Shown here piece after piece: positions 33,313 to 42,200 of a DNA stretch of 64,000 nucleotides. Positions within the stretch are counted from its first letter, which is position 1. Every line of letters begins with the position of its first letter. The stretch is from the NCBI GenBank assembly GCA_013152475.1, contig JAADGH010000247.1, positions 1 through 64,000 of the forward strand. Direction: 5' to 3'. The notes below the pieces were generated by a model. The model did no database searches. It was not told the DNA's origin and saw only the letters and a program-made list of their open reading frames with translations. Source of the stretch: Planctomycetota bacterium. Its GTDB lineage: Bacteria; Planctomycetota; Brocadiia; JAADGH01. A program made the position numbers and the translations under genes.

Positions 33313-35019
33313 ATGCGCTGCAAATGCCGCCTCATCGGTTTGGCCTTGGTGTTCTTTTGCGGATGCATGCCGAGGGAAAGCAAAGCACCCGAGGAACCCG
33401 GGCGGGTCTGTGTAAAGGGGTTCGAAGGCGAGAAAATTCGGCTGCTCTACTGCGGGGAGGATGTCGAAACGCCGGAATTGATCCGGCAGACCGCTGATGC
33501 CGGCTTCAACGTGATGGAAAAGCTGCACTGGAAGATGTGGGAGCCGGAGCGGGCCAAGAATGTTGAAGAAGCCATTCGCCTGGCGAAGCCGGCCGGGCTG
33601 AAAGTGCTCGTCGGCGTGTGGCTCCCCACGGGCATATCCGACCCGGCCTTTGCCGAGAAGCGGCCCTTTGGGTTTTATAACGCCGCGCGGCCGAAGAAAG
33701 GATGTCTTGCACCCGACATTTACGACGGGGCATGGTGGAGGCAGCAGATCATTCCGGCGCTGCTAAAATACGTCGAGAGGTCCCGCGAGGGAACGGTGAT
33801 CGGCATTTCTCTCGACCTGGAAATCTACCAGGGAAGGCCCGTGCCCGGCATCTACACGGATGTGTGCTACTGCGATCCTTGTGTGAAGGAGTTCTGCGAG
33901 CAGGCCGGGCTGAAGTTTGAGCCGGTCGAGCTGAAAGACCGCCGCAGTTGGTTCGCTGAGAAGGAAATGCTTCGGCGGTTCAGGGACTTCCAGAAGGCAA
34001 GGCTTGCAAAGTATGTCGAGGAACTGCGGAGGCGCACGGACGCGATCAATCCTTATTTCGTTTACATGCTCCTTCCCTACCGAACGGGCGGGAACATTCT
34101 GAACCTGGCCCTCGCCAAAAGGCTTGGCACCGCGAAGGCGCCCGTGATCATCGCCACAGAAGCGACCTATGGCATTCCAAAGGAAGCGACCCCCGAGCAG
34201 GCGCTTATCCTGACCGACGATACGATTCGAAACATCCATCGGTACGAAGCGGCGCGCGGACATCAGCATACCGTTCTCCTTCCCGGAATTTCGCTCACTG
34301 CGCCGAACACGCCGCAGAAAAACGCACGGCGGATCGTGACCTTTGGCAGGCGGGAGGCAGGCTACTGGATTTGGGGCAGGAGGCTCCTGTTCTCCGAATA
34401 CTGGCTCAAGAAAATGCTGGCGCCGGCGGATGAGTTCTGGCGATGGTTCAAGGTGGGCAACGATTGTATCATGGACCGCGCAGCGCCGCCAAAAGAGATC
34501 CTGCCGGTGTCCATGCCGAAGTATGAACTGGGGACGAATATCGTACCCGCTCCCGGTTTTGAAGAGGGCTCTGCCGAAAAAGCCTGGGGCGGATTCCCGA
34601 AAGGCGTGACCATTGCAACGACGGAAAGGCACTCAGGGACGCGATCACTCCGCCTGGAAACCGACAGCGTTCCGCGCCTCGCGCGGCTCTACTGGCGAAC
34701 CGGCGGAGAGATCAGGAAATTTCCGATCAAGCCGAACACGCTCTACCGCATTTCGATGTGGGCCAGGACGACGAAGTTCACTGGCGGCTGGTCGCCCTAT
34801 TGTGGCGTGCTGATTTACGATAAAGACGGAAAACAGATCGCCAAGGCGTCCGTTTCTTCTCCTCGGTATGAGCGTGCCTGGGAGCTCCGCGAGCAAACCT
34901 TTCTTTCTCCGCCGAAAGCCGTCAGTGCAGCCTTTCACATCTCCGTCCTCGGGAAGGGGAATTGTTCGTACGTTGACGATGTTGCGCTTCGGGAGATTGT
35001 TGTCGGGAAGAAACCGTAA
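33313..35019 (+). CDS. TIM-barrel glycosidase-like lipoprotein with C-terminal carbohydrate-binding domain
   Basis: The 568-aa protein begins with a hydrophobic signal ending FFCGCMP, a probable though non-ideal lipobox. Residues 40-400 look like a TIM barrel: GISLDLEIYQG with acidic candidates, and a C-x-C-x2-C motif (CYCDPC) near residue 184 like that of the first gene in the window. The last 150 residues (GTRSLRLETDS, LYRISMWARTT) resemble a jelly-roll carbohydrate-binding module. It would sit on the outer or inner membrane facing the substrate. The specificity is unknown. Confidence 0.78.
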   Translation: MRCKCRLIGLALVFFCGCMPRESKAPEEPGRVCVKGFEGEKIRLLYCGEDVETPELIRQTADAGFNVMEKLHWKMWEPERAKNVEEAIRLAKPAGLKVLVGVWLPTGISDPAFAEKRPFGFYNAARPKKGCLAPDIYDGAWWRQQIIPALLKYVERSREGTVIGISLDLEIYQGRPVPGIYTDVCYCDPCVKEFCEQAGLKFEPVELKDRRSWFAEKEMLRRFRDFQKARLAKYVEELRRRTDAINPYFVYMLLPYRTGGNILNLALAKRLGTAKAPVIIATEATYGIPKEATPEQALILTDDTIRNIHRYEAARGHQHTVLLPGISLTAPNTPQKNARRIVTFGRREAGYWIWGRRLLFSEYWLKKMLAPADEFWRWFKVGNDCIMDRAAPPKEILPVSMPKYELGTNIVPAPGFEEGSAEKAWGGFPKGVTIATTERHSGTRSLRLETDSVPRLARLYWRTGGEIRKFPIKPNTLYRISMWARTTKFTGGWSPYCGVLIYDKDGKQIAKASVSSPRYERAWELREQTFLSPPKAVSAAFHISVLGKGNCSYVDDVALREIVVGKKP

Positions 35020-35090
35020 GGGAGGATATTGGCCTGTGTTGGCCGTGCGAGTTGGTGGAGTAACGCGATGGAATCTGAGAAGGAAAACCC

Positions 35091-36338
35091 ATGAAATCTC
35101 CGGTGGACTGGTCAAGGGCTAAAGCCATCGTACTCGAAAGCGACGACTGGGGCGGCGTCACGCGAACGGCCTCGCCCAACGTGGAAGCCTGCGAGCGCGC
35201 CGAGGAGTTCTGGGCGCCCATGGAAGGCAAGTACGACACGTGGCGCAGGGGCACGGTGGAGACCGTGGAGCACATGCAGCGCTGCTTCGATCTCTTCCAG
35301 GCGTTCACCGGCGGCGACGGGCGGCATGTGGTATTCTCGCCGATGGTCTTGGTGGGCAATCCGGACTTTCAGGCTATCGAGGCGAATGGCTTCACGGAGT
35401 ATGCCGACATCGGCATCGACGAGGGGTGGCCCGAGCCCTGGCAGGCCGACGGCGCCGTCGAGAAGGCTCGTGAGGGCATGGCGCTCGGCATCTGGCGCCC
35501 CGAGTACCATGGCCGGACGCACCACTACCACGGGCAGCAGTGGGTGGATGTGCTGCGCGAGCATCCAGACGATCCGCTCCGTGGGTTCTTTTCGCTTCGA
35601 ATATTCGGTGTCTCGAACACCAAGGTCGGACTTGAATACGACCACATGACCGAAGACGAGATGTACGAATGGGCGAAGGTCGGGTTCGACCGATTCGAGC
35701 GCTGCTTCGGCGTCATGCCGAACTGCGCCATCAACAGTGACGGAACGGACGTCACCGAGCGCGTGTGGGTGCGCCTTGGCATCAAGGCGCGGCTGAATGC
35801 CCAAAGCAAGAAACGCACGATGGGCGAGGTGAACCCGGAGACGGGCATGATTTACCTGGCGCGCAACGTGCGTCTCGAACCTCGCGGCCAGCGGGACGAG
35901 GACACCCCGTGTGGTTTCACCGGTGCGTATCGAGAGACGCAGGAGGCGTGGGAGGCCGGCGAGCCGGCCGTCGTCTCGGTCCATCGAAAGAACTTCACCA
36001 GCCTCGATGAAACCGAAGACAAGGAAAGTTGGGCGCAGATCGAACGCTACTTTGCGGCGGTGCAGAAGGAGCATCCGGATGCCGTGTATCTGACGAGCTG
36101 GGAAGTAGCCCAACTCATCACCACCGGCACGTCGTCGGCAACGTATGGAAACAAGATCATCTGCCGGAACTTCACCGATGGGCGGCAGGAGATACAGACG
36201 TCCGTGCCGGACGGCGATGTCGTTGAGGATGTTGTTGCTCTGCCGGGCGGGGAAAGTGCGGATTACTCATGCGGCGATGACGGCTCCGTCCGATTTGCCG
36301 CCGAGCCCGGCAGCTACAGTGTGTTGTTGAAGGAATAG
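35091..36338 (+). CDS. NodB-like polysaccharide deacetylase family protein
   Basis: The 415-aa product shows the NodB metal site: Asp18-Asp19 in VLESDDWGG and His140-x3-His144 in EYHGRTHHYHG. The fold should therefore be a carbohydrate esterase barrel, although the remaining sequence is not that of standard chitin or xylan deacetylases. The C-terminal 70 residues (ALPGGESADYSCGDDGS) look like a small beta domain. There is no signal peptide, which is odd for a polysaccharide deacetylase and suggests an intracellular oligosaccharide substrate. It follows the lipoprotein gene by 71 bases. Confidence 0.75.
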   Translation: MKSPVDWSRAKAIVLESDDWGGVTRTASPNVEACERAEEFWAPMEGKYDTWRRGTVETVEHMQRCFDLFQAFTGGDGRHVVFSPMVLVGNPDFQAIEANGFTEYADIGIDEGWPEPWQADGAVEKAREGMALGIWRPEYHGRTHHYHGQQWVDVLREHPDDPLRGFFSLRIFGVSNTKVGLEYDHMTEDEMYEWAKVGFDRFERCFGVMPNCAINSDGTDVTERVWVRLGIKARLNAQSKKRTMGEVNPETGMIYLARNVRLEPRGQRDEDTPCGFTGAYRETQEAWEAGEPAVVSVHRKNFTSLDETEDKESWAQIERYFAAVQKEHPDAVYLTSWEVAQLITTGTSSATYGNKIICRNFTDGRQEIQTSVPDGDVVEDVVALPGGESADYSCGDDGSVRFAAEPGSYSVLLKE

Positions 36339-36344
36339 AGAAGA

Positions 36345-37553
36345 ATGGTAACGCTCGACGACGTAAAACAAGCCAGGGAGCGAATCCGCGACGAGATCTA
36401 CGTCTCTCCGTTTGGCATGTCCCAAACGCTGAGCAAGTGGACGGGCTACCGGGTTTATCTGAAGCTTGAGAACCTGCAGATGACCGGTTCCTTCAAGGAG
36501 CGTGGGGCGCTGAACAAAATTCTGGACCTCACGGCCGAGGAGAAGAGCGCGGGAGTGATCGCCGCGTCCGCCGGCAACCATGCCCAGGGCCTGGCCTACC
36601 ATGCGGTGAAGCAGGGCATCAAGGCCGTGATCGTAATGCCTGAGCCGACGCCCCTCATCAAGGTCGCGGCCACGCGCGAGCACGGCGCGGAGGTCATCCT
36701 GCACGGCGCAACTTATGACGACGCATACGAACACGCCCGCGAGCTGGAGAAAGAGAAAGGCCTTGTCTTTGTTCACCCCTTCAACGATCCCCTGGTCGTG
36801 GCAGGCCAGGGATCGATCGGACTCGAGATGATGGAGCAGGTCCCGGAGATCGAAGCGGCGATCGTGCCGGTAGGCGGGGGCGGCCTGATCTCCGGCATCG
36901 CTATCGCGATGAAGGAGACGAACCCGAAGATCAAGATCATCGGCGTCGAGGCCGAAAACTGCCCCGCCATGAAGAAGTCGCTGGAGAAAGGCGGCGTGAC
37001 CGATGTGCCGGCGGCGAAATCCCTGGCGGACGGCATCGCCGTGAAACGTGTGGGCGAGCTGACGTACGATCTCGTGCAGAATTACGTGGATCAGATGGTC
37101 ACCGTCACGGAGGAAGAAATCGCTCAGGCTATTCTGACCTTGATCGAGAGGGAGAAATCAGTCGTCGAGGGCGCCGGGGCGGCAACGTTGGCGGCGGTGC
37201 TCCACGAGAAGTTCTGGATCAAGGAACGCAACATCGGTCTCGTGCTGAGCGGCGGGAATATCGACGTAAACATTCTGTCGCGCATCATTGAGCGCGGCCT
37301 CGCCCAGGACGGCCGGCTCGTGCGCATGAGGGTCGCGATGCCCGACGCCCCCGGCGTCCTGCACGAGGTCAGCGGCAGTATTGCGAAATGCAGAGGCAAC
37401 ATTGTCGAGGTTCAGCACGACCGCGCGTTCTCCAATGTCCCGGTTGGCATTGCTCATGTCATCTTCACGATGGAGACCCGCGGCCGCGAGCACATCGACG
37501 AGATCAAGGCGTCTATCGCGGCAGCGGGGTATGACGTCCAAGAGCTGGAGTAA
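36345..37553 (+). CDS. ilvA: Threonine ammonia-lyase
   Basis: This PLP enzyme deaminates threonine to 2-oxobutanoate, feeding isoleucine synthesis or catabolism. Lys51 in TGSFKERGA binds PLP, SAGNHAQG and VGGGGLISG bind the substrate and phosphate, and a C-terminal ACT domain starts near residue 325 (RVAMPDAPGVLHEVSGSIA). The 402-aa length and single ACT domain match the ACT-bearing short form rather than the 514-aa E. coli IlvA. It lies six bases after the deacetylase-like gene and three before a GNAT gene. Confidence 0.92.
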   Translation: MVTLDDVKQARERIRDEIYVSPFGMSQTLSKWTGYRVYLKLENLQMTGSFKERGALNKILDLTAEEKSAGVIAASAGNHAQGLAYHAVKQGIKAVIVMPEPTPLIKVAATREHGAEVILHGATYDDAYEHARELEKEKGLVFVHPFNDPLVVAGQGSIGLEMMEQVPEIEAAIVPVGGGGLISGIAIAMKETNPKIKIIGVEAENCPAMKKSLEKGGVTDVPAAKSLADGIAVKRVGELTYDLVQNYVDQMVTVTEEEIAQAILTLIEREKSVVEGAGAATLAAVLHEKFWIKERNIGLVLSGGNIDVNILSRIIERGLAQDGRLVRMRVAMPDAPGVLHEVSGSIAKCRGNIVEVQHDRAFSNVPVGIAHVIFTMETRGREHIDEIKASIAAAGYDVQELE

Positions 37554-37556
37554 GCA

Positions 37557-38702
37557 ATGGAAGGCCCCCGCCCCGCAAACCCGGACGAATTCGACCAGGT
37601 GATGGGTCTCATCAACCTCGTTTTCCGTCCGGATGGACCCCGGACCATGCACTTCGAGTGTCCCTTGGTTTTCAACCCGGAGGATACCGAAAACCTGCGG
37701 ATCGTTCTTGAGGACGGCAAACCGGTCAGCAACATCAGCCTGAAGCAGTGGCCGATCGCCATCTGCGGGTGCGCCACGAAGATCGGCAGCATCGGCTCTG
37801 TCAGCACGCACCCCGACTCTCGGGGCAAGGGCTATGCCACAAAGATCCTGCACCACTGCATCGATGACCTGGACGTGTCCGGTGGCAGCCTGATGCTGAT
37901 CTCCGGCAACCGCGGTCTCTACCAGCGTATCCATTCCACGCCGGTGGGGAAGATGCTTCTGTTTCGAATTACGAGCGAGGAAATAAATCGGACGAGGGAT
38001 GAAGGCTTCACGGTGAAGCCCATGGACGCGGCGAACCGGTTCGAGTATGCCCGTCTCTATCAACAGGAGGCAGTGCGCTTCGTGCGCCTGCCCGTGCACT
38101 GGGAGAAGATGCTCCACGTAACCGCGAATGAGGATGCGCTGAAGGCGCGAGTGCTGTACGAAATCTGGCACAGGGATGAGCTGGTCGCCTACGTTGTGCT
38201 CGGGCTCCCCGCGAGACCGAGCCAGAAGGCGTTGGCCCGGCTCATCGAGTATGCCGGTTCGCGCGAGGCGGTAGCGGCCGCGCTGGACGAGGTCCTTGGG
38301 GAGTGCGGGGTAGGCCAGATCGATCTTTGCGTTCCGGCGCACGATGTCGGCATGAAGGTGCAGGCGATGCGGTTCGGCGTGGAGCCGTCGATCGCAACCA
38401 TGCCCGGCACGTGGAAGATGGTGAATTTGCCCCGCTTCATGGGGGCGATGTGGCACTACCTGGAGGAGAAACTGGGCGAGGAAACGACGCGCGAGCTTTA
38501 CTTCAGCGATGATGAGGGAGAGTATGTCATGCGGTACCGCTTCGACCGATTCACCCCAAAGGACGGGACACACTTGATGCGGGTTTTATTCGGCGCGGCG
38601 GATGAGCCGATCTCCCTCGATGATGCGCCGGGGGAATTGCGCGACATCATCGAAGCCATCCGACCGATTCCCTTGCCGCTCCCCGGCATGAACGCGGTGT
38701 GA
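37557..38702 (+). CDS. GNAT-family acetyltransferase with C-terminal extension
   Basis: The 381-aa protein has an N-terminal GNAT domain over about residues 1-150. The acetyl-CoA loop reads RGKGYATKI in the segment starting GSVSTHPDSRGKGY near residue 80. The C-terminal half has a second, degenerate GNAT-like region (EYAGSREAVAAALDEVLGE, VPAHDVGMKVQAM), giving an Eis-like size. The acceptor is unknown. It is sandwiched between threonine ammonia-lyase and murB with minimal spacing. Confidence 0.85.
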   Translation: MEGPRPANPDEFDQVMGLINLVFRPDGPRTMHFECPLVFNPEDTENLRIVLEDGKPVSNISLKQWPIAICGCATKIGSIGSVSTHPDSRGKGYATKILHHCIDDLDVSGGSLMLISGNRGLYQRIHSTPVGKMLLFRITSEEINRTRDEGFTVKPMDAANRFEYARLYQQEAVRFVRLPVHWEKMLHVTANEDALKARVLYEIWHRDELVAYVVLGLPARPSQKALARLIEYAGSREAVAAALDEVLGECGVGQIDLCVPAHDVGMKVQAMRFGVEPSIATMPGTWKMVNLPRFMGAMWHYLEEKLGEETTRELYFSDDEGEYVMRYRFDRFTPKDGTHLMRVLFGAADEPISLDDAPGELRDIIEAIRPIPLPLPGMNAV

Positions 38703-38704
38703 AC

Positions 38705-39580
38705 ATGGACCTATCCGAGATCATTACGGAAAACGAACCCCTTGCCCGACATACGTACTTCCGGATCGGCGGGCCGGCGAAGTTCTTCGTCCAGCCGCGC
38801 ACAGAGGGCGAACTTGCCGCCGTTCTTGGGACATTTGCTGAGGAGGGGGAAGACATCCACATCCTTGGCGGGGGGACGAATTTGCTCATCAGCGACGACG
38901 GAATTGGCGGCGCCGTGATTCGCCTCGGAAAGGAGTTTGCCTTTTGCGAATTCACGGAGGGATCGACACGCGCCGTTGTTGGGGCCGGGCACACGCTGGC
39001 GTCGGTGGTCCGCCAATCCGTCGAGCGTGGACTCGCCGGGCTGGAGGGCGTTATCGGCGTCCCCGGCACCTTTGGGGGTGCGGCATTTATGAATGCCGGC
39101 GGCAAGCACGGCAATGTGGGGGATGTCATCACATCGGCGACCGTCATGGGCTTCGATGGCACGGCGCGCAGGGTGGAGCGTGACGAGATCGAGTTCAGCT
39201 ACCGCTCGTCGAGCATCGACGGGATTCTCCTTCAGGCGGAGCTGGAGTTTGAGCGAGGCGACGCCGAGGAATTGTCCGTCCGGATGAAGGATGTGCTCCA
39301 GCAGAAGCGCGACAGCCAGCCCCTGTCGGCCAAGAGCGCGGGCTGTGCGTTCAAGAATCCGCCCGGCCAGAGTGCGGGTGCGCTGATCGATCAGCTCGGG
39401 TTCAAGGGCGTGTCCGTCGGCGGCGCGCAGGTTTCGGAGAAGCACGCCAACTTTATCGTCAACACCGGCGACGCGACGGCGGCCCATGTTTTGGAACTGA
39501 TCGACATCATTCGGGAGAAGGTCAAGTTGGAATTTGATGTGGACCTTGATCTCGAAGTGCGCCTCTGGGGGTTCGGTTAA
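38705..39580 (+). CDS. murB: UDP-N-acetylenolpyruvoylglucosamine reductase
   Basis: MurB reduces UDP-GlcNAc-enolpyruvate to UDP-MurNAc in peptidoglycan synthesis, using FAD and NADPH. GGGTNLLISDDGIGG near residues 56-70 is the FAD-binding block, and SAGCAFKNPPGQSAGALI near residue 211 contains the catalytic Ser region. The 291-aa length fits type II MurB. Either the GTG at 38699 (overlapping the GNAT stop) or the ATG at 38705 could start it; neither has a clear ribosome site, suggesting coupling. No other mur genes adjoin it, which is unusual. Confidence 0.93.
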   Translation: MDLSEIITENEPLARHTYFRIGGPAKFFVQPRTEGELAAVLGTFAEEGEDIHILGGGTNLLISDDGIGGAVIRLGKEFAFCEFTEGSTRAVVGAGHTLASVVRQSVERGLAGLEGVIGVPGTFGGAAFMNAGGKHGNVGDVITSATVMGFDGTARRVERDEIEFSYRSSSIDGILLQAELEFERGDAEELSVRMKDVLQQKRDSQPLSAKSAGCAFKNPPGQSAGALIDQLGFKGVSVGGAQVSEKHANFIVNTGDATAAHVLELIDIIREKVKLEFDVDLDLEVRLWGFG

Positions 39581-39611
39581 AAAGGTTCGGGCGGCGCATA
39601 ACGCCGCCCGA
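39581..39611 (-). terminator. rho-independent terminator of the cupin gene
   Basis: Ten-base arms TCGGGCGGCG (39587-39596) and CGCCGCCCGA (39602-39611) flank a 5-base loop. On the minus strand the stem is followed by CCTTTTT. The gene pair is convergent, so the hairpin may also slow murB transcription. Confidence 0.8.
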
Positions 39612-39637
39612 GGTTCGCCCCTTGCGCCTTGTAAGCC

Positions 39638-40747
39638 TTACTTTATTTCCGGTGGGAAGCAGCAAACGAGTTCCAAGTCACCGCGTCCTTCCTTCACGAA
39701 GTCAAACGCCGGCACCGCGCGATGCACGAACAACGACTGGCCGCGCCTGATCGGTACGTCGCCGAACTTGCCCCTTGCCACGCCTTCGCCTTTCAAGCAG
39801 ATTGCGCAGTAGAAGCCGCGCTTGGCCGGGGCGGAGATTTTCTTCTTTACGATCAGTTTCGTCATATCGAAAAATTGCTTCGCTTCGTTGGGAACCAGAT
39901 GGTCCTCTCGGCTGGGCCCCTCGGAGCGTATCTTCTCGGGTGTGCGCCTGACGTAATCGTTCAAATAGTCCAGGGGCATCTTGGAGTAGTCGGCCGCCGC
40001 CAAGGCGTCATCCATCTTCAAACCACAGGTGACGTCCTTCTTGCCGAAGGGGTAGCCCTTCCACTCGGCGAGGATGTTCCAGTCGGTCGGCTCCTGGGGT
40101 TCCAGGTTGCACAGGCCCGAGCCGAGGGAGTGTACGTAGGATGCACGAAGGAAGATCACGTCGCCGACCCTTGGTTCGACCACGTGCATCATGCTTCGCA
40201 TCTTCCGGATGTCCTGTTTGTTCATCCACTTCTTGAAGTCCTTCGGGTCGATGTCCTCTTTCCATCCGACCCACGCCTTCCCGCCGGGCCGCTTGCCGAT
40301 GATCATCCATGCCTCGTTCTTGCCGAAGTCGTTCTTCAGGTGCTTCTTCGAGAATTCCGGCGTCGGGTGCCAGTGGACCGGGATATGTGCGCCCTTGCCG
40401 ACGTCGAATATCTTGACCAGGATACCCAGATTGGGGCCGAATTTCTTGACGTGCTTCTTGCCCAGTGTCTCCTCAGGAAAGGCTTTGAGCAGCTCGGTAA
40501 TCCGAACGACCTCGCCGCTGCGGAGGCGGATTCGGCTGATGCCTTTGTCGGGAGGATTGTCCCGGCCGGGTGTGACGGCGCGATTGGTCGAGAAAATCCA
40601 CTCCTCGGAATAGTAGTCATCGCCTTCATCGAAGTCGCCGACGAACTCGGCGCGAAGCTTTCCGCCGTTGTAGAAATGCGGATAGCTGTTCCGTTCGAGG
40701 TAGATGGGCCTCTTGAGGAGCAATGCCAGTTCTTCCTTGGACGCCAT
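39638..40747 (-). CDS. Mannose-6-phosphate isomerase-like cupin protein
   Basis: The 369-aa protein resembles class I phosphomannose isomerases. A zinc-ligand block HWHPTPEFSKKHL lies near residue 127, followed by KNEAWMIIGKRPGGKAWVG with the next ligand Glu, and later FLRASYVHSLGSG with a further His. Sequence outside these motifs differs from ManA, and the substrate could be another hexose phosphate. The ATG at 40747 follows AGGAGAATCACT; the longer opening at 40816 overlaps the promoter. It is monocistronic, with a clear terminator. Confidence 0.75.
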   Translation of the reverse strand: MASKEELALLLKRPIYLERNSYPHFYNGGKLRAEFVGDFDEGDDYYSEEWIFSTNRAVTPGRDNPPDKGISRIRLRSGEVVRITELLKAFPEETLGKKHVKKFGPNLGILVKIFDVGKGAHIPVHWHPTPEFSKKHLKNDFGKNEAWMIIGKRPGGKAWVGWKEDIDPKDFKKWMNKQDIRKMRSMMHVVEPRVGDVIFLRASYVHSLGSGLCNLEPQEPTDWNILAEWKGYPFGKKDVTCGLKMDDALAAADYSKMPLDYLNDYVRRTPEKIRSEGPSREDHLVPNEAKQFFDMTKLIVKKKISAPAKRGFYCAICLKGEGVARGKFGDVPIRRGQSLFVHRAVPAFDFVKEGRGDLELVCCFPPEIK

Positions 40748-40794
40748 AGTGATTCTCCTACAGAGTGTCTGACTCCCTCCCCCGCGAGAAAAAC

Positions 40795-40823
40795 AGTGTG
40801 TACGAAAACGTGACAATAGTCAA
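40795..40823 (-). promoter_or_regulatory. promoter of the cupin gene
   Basis: On the minus strand TTGACT (40823-40818) has CACACT (40800-40795) at 17 bases. The -10 is weak, but the position fits the start at 40747. Confidence 0.4.
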
Positions 40824-40861
40824 GAAAGAAATTGGGGACCTCGGGTCCGCGTCTCCACGGC

Positions 40862-40890
40862 TTGACAGAAGCGCCGATCCCGTGTAGGAT
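40862..40890 (+). promoter_or_regulatory. promoter of the FAD oxidoreductase operon
   Basis: TTGACA (40862-40867) and TAGGAT (40885-40890) are 17 bases apart, about 30 bases before the ATG at 40926. Confidence 0.65.
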
Positions 40891-40925
40891 AGCGACAGCC
40901 ATGGAAAGTTTAGGAATGTGAACGC

Positions 40926-42200
40926 ATGAAGAAGAAGTTGGTTGATCTTGCCATCATCGGCGCCGGTCCGGCGGGTCTTGCGGCGGCGTTGGAGGCGCGG
41001 ACCGCTGGGGTGGAGGACCTTCTCATCATCGAGCGGGACGAGCGCATCGGCGGCATCCTCAACCAGTGCATCCACACCGGATTCGGCCTGCGTCTATACG
41101 GCGAAGAAATGTCCGGCCCGGAATACATCGGGCGCTTCATTCGCGAATGCGAACGATTGCGGGTCCCCGTATCGCTCAATACCATGGTGACGGAGCTGGG
41201 CGGCGGCCGCACCCTCTGCGCGGTGGGGTATGAGGGCAAGATGGTGGAGATCAAGACCCAGGCGATCATTCTGGCCATGGGCTGCCGCGAACGCACACGG
41301 GAATCGATCCTTCTTCCCGGCACGCGACCGGCCGGGATATTCACCGCCGGCACGGCGCAGCGCCTGTTGAATATAGAAGGCGTGATGCCCGGCAAGGAGA
41401 TTGTCATCGTCGGCAGCGGCGACATCGGCCTGATCATGGCGCGACGCCTCACCCTCGAAGGGGCGCACGTGAAAGCCGTCGTGGAGATCATGCCCCATCC
41501 CGGTGGCATCACGCGGAACATCGTCCAGTGCCTGCAGGACTTCGACATCCCGCTCCACCTCCGCCACATCATCAGCGAAATCCGCGGGCGGCAGCGTGTG
41601 ACGGGCGTCACGGCAGTCGAGGTCAATGAGGAGGGAAATGCCATTCCGGGAACGGAGAAGGACTTTGTGTGCGACACGGTCCTCGTCTCGGCGGGACTTA
41701 TTCCTGAGAACGAGCTTTCCCGAATGGCGGGCATCGAAATCGATCCGCTCACGAACGGCCCGGTGATCGACCAGGAAATGCGAACCAGCGTCCAGGGGAT
41801 CTATGCCTGCGGCGATGTGGCCTACGTCCACAACCTCGTGGACTGGGTGACGATGGAAGCCCAAGCTGCGGGGCGTGCGGCGGTAGCGCAGGTGATGGGG
41901 ACGGAAAAGCCGGCCAGCAAGGTGGTCGATGTTATCCCTGGCGAAGGGGTGAACAATGTCGCGCCGCAGAAGCTGACCCTGAGCGACCGACCTCTCACCG
42001 GGGGCATCGCTGTTCGCGTAAAGGCAATCCGGCGTAACGTCCGTGCGCAGGTCCATGACGAGAACGGCGAACTGCTGCACTCGGTGAAGAAGCGAATCGT
42101 CAAGCCCGCGGAGATATTCGACATCGAACTGGAAGATTTGAACCTTGGCGGCGCCGACAAGATCACCATTTCCATAAGCGACGGGGAATCCAAGCGATGA
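40926..42200 (+). CDS. FAD/NAD(P)-dependent oxidoreductase of the GlpA/DUF1667-linked type
   Basis: The 424-aa flavoprotein has two dinucleotide sites: GAGPAGLAAALEA (residues 12-24) for FAD and GSGDIGLIMARRL near residue 162 for NAD(P). GIYACGDVAYVHNLVDWV near residue 280 is the second FAD block, and the last 90 residues form an extra C-terminal domain. In many anaerobes such a protein is encoded between a GlpA-like glycerol-3-phosphate dehydrogenase and a DUF1667 protein. Here DUF1667 follows after one SGNH gene, and no GlpA is seen. It likely moves electrons to or from the DUF1667 cysteines. Confidence 0.85.
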   Translation: MKKKLVDLAIIGAGPAGLAAALEARTAGVEDLLIIERDERIGGILNQCIHTGFGLRLYGEEMSGPEYIGRFIRECERLRVPVSLNTMVTELGGGRTLCAVGYEGKMVEIKTQAIILAMGCRERTRESILLPGTRPAGIFTAGTAQRLLNIEGVMPGKEIVIVGSGDIGLIMARRLTLEGAHVKAVVEIMPHPGGITRNIVQCLQDFDIPLHLRHIISEIRGRQRVTGVTAVEVNEEGNAIPGTEKDFVCDTVLVSAGLIPENELSRMAGIEIDPLTNGPVIDQEMRTSVQGIYACGDVAYVHNLVDWVTMEAQAAGRAAVAQVMGTEKPASKVVDVIPGEGVNNVAPQKLTLSDRPLTGGIAVRVKAIRRNVRAQVHDENGELLHSVKKRIVKPAEIFDIELEDLNLGGADKITISISDGESKR

